DNA from: an uncultured Oscillospiraceae bacterium
Lineage (GTDB): Bacteria > Bacillota > Clostridia > Oscillospirales > Acutalibacteraceae
Direction of reading: 5' to 3'
NCBI GenBank assembly: GCA_900547305.1
Contig: URGH01000099.1
Location: 1-6,816 of the forward strand
DNA length: 6,816 bases
Below are positions 5,701 to 6,816 of this stretch, piece after piece. The position numbers and the translations under genes were made by a program. Position 1 is the stretch's first letter. The number at the start of each line of letters is the position of its first letter. The notes below the pieces were generated by a model that was not told where the DNA came from, searched no databases, and saw only the letters and a program-made list of their open reading frames with translations.

Positions 5701-6816
5701 ATTTCTACCGTGTCGATATAAAACGAATGCATTCCGGTACCGCTTAAAACCAAAGCCGGAGCGCAGGCGGTAGCGTCGCTTCCCATAACGGCAGTCCAGC
5801 TCATGGAAATTTTTTGCCATTCATCCGTAAGAACAACATTCTCAACGGTTGTACCCCTGTTGTGGTGATAAACGCTTGCGTCCGACGCTATGCTTATATT
5901 AAGCTTGCCGTGCTGATTCTGTACCGTGCTGTTTTTCTTTATATAAAAAGATATTTCGTAGGAGCTGCCGGAAACAAATTCATATCCGCTTCCCACATAA
6001 AGCGCACCGGCATTAAAATTATACTCGCTGTTCAGGCTGTTATCTTCATTGGAGTATCCGTAATATGTAGTTTTTATTGATTTCTTGCCCGAATATGCGG
6101 CCTCGTCCGTAATTACCCAAGAGCCCGGAGTTGCGGGATCCCAGCCGTAACCGTAATAGCTCCACGGCGTACCTCCGGGGTGCTTCCATGTTCTCAGATA
6201 ATACTCGTCGAATCCGCAGAAGGCAACCAAATCTTCGTCAATTTCGCCGCTTCCGCTGTAAAGCGTTTTGTTAACGGCGGTAAAAGTATAACTGTCGCCC
6301 ACCGGCTCGGTCATTTCGCTGTTTTTATACCAAACCACCGCTCCGACCGACGCGGTATAGGCTTTCCATTTCACATCGCCCTCGGTATATTCGTTTTCCT
6401 TATATACCTCGGTCTGCGTGCTGTCAAACGAATAAACCTCACCGTCGCAGTCGCTGTAAACACTGTCTTTATCGGCAATACACTGCGGAACTCCGTAAAT
6501 TTTGGTTTGGATTTCTCCCGAAGACAGCGTTACCTCAGCAAGACGGTCAACAACAATATCGTCAATACTGAAATTATAAGAGGCGCTTTTCTGAGCGGTC
6601 CAATTGCTTCCCGCCGCAAAGCAGAGATACGGAGTCATATAGCTGCCGCTGCCTGTCTTAATTGTGTTCATGTTAAAGTCGTATGTAAAGGTTTGCCAAT
6701 CATCGGTCGGAGCAAGCAGATAGCATCCGCCGTTATTTTCAGCATAAACCGCATTTTGAACGCCTTTATTGCCGTACCAAATCCCGCCTGCGGCATTAAC
6801 GTCATTATACTTTTTC
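2721..6816 (-). CDS. Giant membrane-anchored surface protein of CBM4/9-like modules and InlB-type repeats, 5' end off the right edge
   Basis: The frame is open to the window edge, so the first in-frame ATG (6671) is internal: 48 more codons precede it and no ribosome binding site lies before it. At least 1364 residues are encoded. Counting from that Met, beta-sandwich modules lie at about -48 to 46 (partial), 146-327, 330-476, 550-742, 817-983 and 1066-1226. Several open with D-F-E-D, carry an S-G-x-x-S-type motif, have a Y-x-x-S/T-x-W-Y-K-A-like strand, and close with (I/F)DD(I/V), as in CBM4/9-type domains. InlB-type repeats sit at 477-546, 747-812 and 988-1061, with a decayed copy near 58-140. 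After a linker, residues 1285-1309 are a transmembrane helix followed by the basic tail KHRKTRR. No LPXTG motif is present, so anchoring is by the membrane helix. A role in binding polysaccharide for the co-transcribed GH16 enzyme is inferred; adhesion is an alternative. No catalytic domain is visible. Confidence 0.9.
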   Translation of the reverse strand, partial: KKYNDVNAAGGIWYGNKGVQNAVYAENNGGCYLLAPTDDWQTFTYDFNMNTIKTGSGSYMTPYLCFAAGSNWTAQKSASYNFSIDDIVVDRLAEVTLSSGEIQTKIYGVPQCIADKDSVYSDCDGEVYSFDSTQTEVYKENEYTEGDVKWKAYTASVGAVVWYKNSEMTEPVGDSYTFTAVNKTLYSGSGEIDEDLVAFCGFDEYYLRTWKHPGGTPWSYYGYGWDPATPGSWVITDEAAYSGKKSIKTTYYGYSNEDNSLNSEYNFNAGALYVGSGYEFVSGSSYEISFYIKKNSTVQNQHGKLNISIASDASVYHHNRGTTVENVVLTDEWQKISMSWTAVMGSDATACAPALVLSGTGMHSFYIDTVEIKEVCSRADINDENYPSEWQNNANYYKSFKITDADAHSGSGSFVTTAKNAFMRLSYNDKAIRVSNGTVYLMSFWYKASSGTPEISFVTADAENVSSGAVKQASYKTAKSDKGKWKKAYVLFTAAPQGSNNTLWLSVSGADKLNIDDIKLTTSTEIVFNTMGGTMNGTEICTVLGTPGATASYSAPVKDGMYFYGWYQDAALTKKCGALTFPSDSDSITVYAKWVDSLPAAIVDFEDAPYGSDNSKWGSNTSTFFSPTVAEIITEDKHSDSKSLRLHFDPEKIKAVGSNITYNSPTLAFGMYDNVGNPMYIEKGKIYKVTLWYKAEKADCNLTVTAMATHNKNFWAYNLRTVYDDTAYTIKMSEAGGDWTKAEIYVNADEIITSDTQWGRLTGNHMFIWLRASSNKAFSVLFDDVIVEELPENIGVNIYQSNNGSNPVYTVGGVGTAVTLPKEPTRKNYTFGGWYTDKNCTQKYNGGSYKSNALLLYAKWNMNDTVVVDFEDEYYTSSLNGNQQTRASVATNFGHNSNSSMLVSKEGKLTSGDHWSGMIAVVGEVPFKVEKGATYMISYDYYVVRNKVAATASNTPHPYVRVANEKNIWLNYDDPNTGWYMGSTEKTGTWLTASFIYTADIPEGKDDTLYFTVNASQDFIGYFDNIRISKVDKGNGSILLLNPCGAESTGNMKLMYIGKNASAVTLPASTLVKKDYTFVGWYRDPALTVPFTDKSFSFIGEDTTLYAAWSKNTNLQDFEDYKSYGKTEALNYMDFDYEIYDLTSGNKDKSNVHSGNVSIHRIGNDHHFAAFQIFSAAASPSSRLVSGNVYKLSMWVKLESARHSTGAVKIASCSDAEYAWRISGEWLNVAAIKDLPAGEWKKIEYTFYANDGFLSIQTPGYVSMYIDDVTLEIKSNLKASDCSESLEIEEYVPRRLNADGTYDEEEITPIDLSCVKVSGAYAGTKDGNGNNTLWIVIAIVGGVVLAGAAATAAVIILKHRKTRR
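2723..2730 (-). promoter_or_regulatory. Ribosome binding site of the GH16 gene, embedded in the end of the upstream gene
   Basis: The minus strand reads AAGGAGGT, a near-perfect anti-16S match, 8 bases before the ATG at 2714. The same bases encode the last two arginines (AGG AGG) and the first base of the TGA stop of the large surface protein. A ribosome finishing the upstream gene would therefore sit on the start signal of the GH16 gene, which suggests one transcript and translational coupling. Confidence 0.9.
3489..3710 (-). repeat. InlB B-type (Listeria-Bacteroides) repeat, third clear copy
   Basis: This stretch encodes about 74 residues with V-T-L-P, K-K-D-Y-T-F-V-G-W-Y-R-D and T-T-L-Y-A-A-W, the conserved positions of the Listeria-Bacteroides repeat family (beta-grasp-like spacer domains of surface proteins). 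It links the fifth and sixth beta-sandwich modules. The N-terminal strand (I-L-L-L-N-P-C-G) departs from the usual F-x-x-N-G-G and carries a cysteine. Confidence 0.8.
4236..4433 (-). repeat. InlB B-type (Listeria-Bacteroides) repeat, second clear copy
   Basis: About 66 residues are encoded, with the signature V-T-L-P-K-E-P-T-R-K-N-Y-T-F-G-G-W-Y-T-D and L-L-L-Y-A-K-W. It separates the fourth and fifth beta-sandwich modules and is followed after six residues by the V-V-D-F-E-D opening of the next module. A spacer or adhesion role is inferred from the family. Confidence 0.85.
5034..5243 (-). repeat. InlB B-type (Listeria-Bacteroides) repeat, first clear copy
   Basis: About 70 residues are encoded, with I-V-F-N-T-M-G-G-T at the start, F-Y-G-W-Y-Q-D-A-A-L-T in the middle and I-T-V-Y-A-K-W at the end. 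This copy is the closest to the family consensus because it keeps the F-N-x-x-G-G-T strand. It links the third and fourth beta-sandwich modules. Confidence 0.88.
6252..6500 (-). repeat. Degenerate InlB-type repeat
   Basis: Only the C-terminal half is recognisable: V-V-W-Y-K-N-S-E-M-T-E-P-V followed by Y-T-F-T-A-V-N-K-T-L-Y-S-G aligns with the G-W-Y-x-D-x-x-x-T ... T-L-Y-A-K-W part of the clear copies, with the final W replaced. The N-terminal half has lost the usual N-G-G and L-P landmarks and has two cysteines (in G-V-P-Q-C and Y-S-D-C-D). The left boundary is approximate. It occupies the expected linker position between the first (partial) and second beta-sandwich modules. Confidence 0.5.

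Noticed and set aside
6669..6671. ATG at 6671 as the true start of the large surface protein
   Set aside because: The frame stays open for 48 more codons to the window edge with module-like sequence (a Trp- and Tyr-rich strand region), and no Shine-Dalgarno precedes this ATG.

Overview
The window holds three protein-coding genes, all read right to left on the minus strand. All three encode exported or surface-attached proteins, and the outer two run off the window edges. The cytoplasm-facing tail, the lipoprotein and Sec signals, strong AAGGAGGT ribosome binding sites, standard TGA stops, moderate base composition and Listeria-Bacteroides (InlB B-type) repeats together suggest a Gram-positive Clostridia-type bacterium. 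A gut or rumen Oscillospiraceae-like organism is the best guess. This is inference from protein style; no rRNA or other marker gene is present.

Layout in the direction of transcription. (1) From 6816 to 2721 is the 3' part of a very large modular surface protein, with 1364 residues visible and the start beyond the right edge. It is a chain of about six beta-sandwich modules resembling CBM4/9-type carbohydrate-binding domains. Three clear InlB-type repeats and one decayed one lie between them, and the chain ends in one C-terminal transmembrane helix with a basic tail and no LPXTG motif. (2) From 2714 to 930 is a 594-residue lipoprotein with two tandem alpha/beta domains followed by a GH16 glycoside hydrolase domain. 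Its E-F-D-L-L-E active-site motif is intact. (3) From 800 to the left edge is the first part (266 residues) of a secreted protein with a Sec signal peptide, one complete beta-sandwich module and the start of a second.

Genes 1 and 2 are tightly coupled. The last two arginine codons and the stop of gene 1 form the Shine-Dalgarno sequence of gene 2, and only six bases separate stop and start. Gene 3 follows after a 129-base gap that holds a perfect 10-bp inverted repeat but no convincing terminator or promoter, so it may belong to the same transcript or form its own unit. Together the genes look like a small cell-surface glycan capture and degradation locus: a membrane-anchored multi-module binding protein, a lipid-anchored endo-acting GH16 enzyme, and a further secreted modular protein. 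The target polysaccharide cannot be read from the sequence.

Nothing here clearly points to an undescribed system such as defence, a mobile element or an RNA device. The items most worth a second look are the duplicated N-terminal domain of the GH16 lipoprotein, the binding site embedded in the end of gene 1, an orphan Shine-Dalgarno at the end of gene 2, and the inverted repeat before gene 3.
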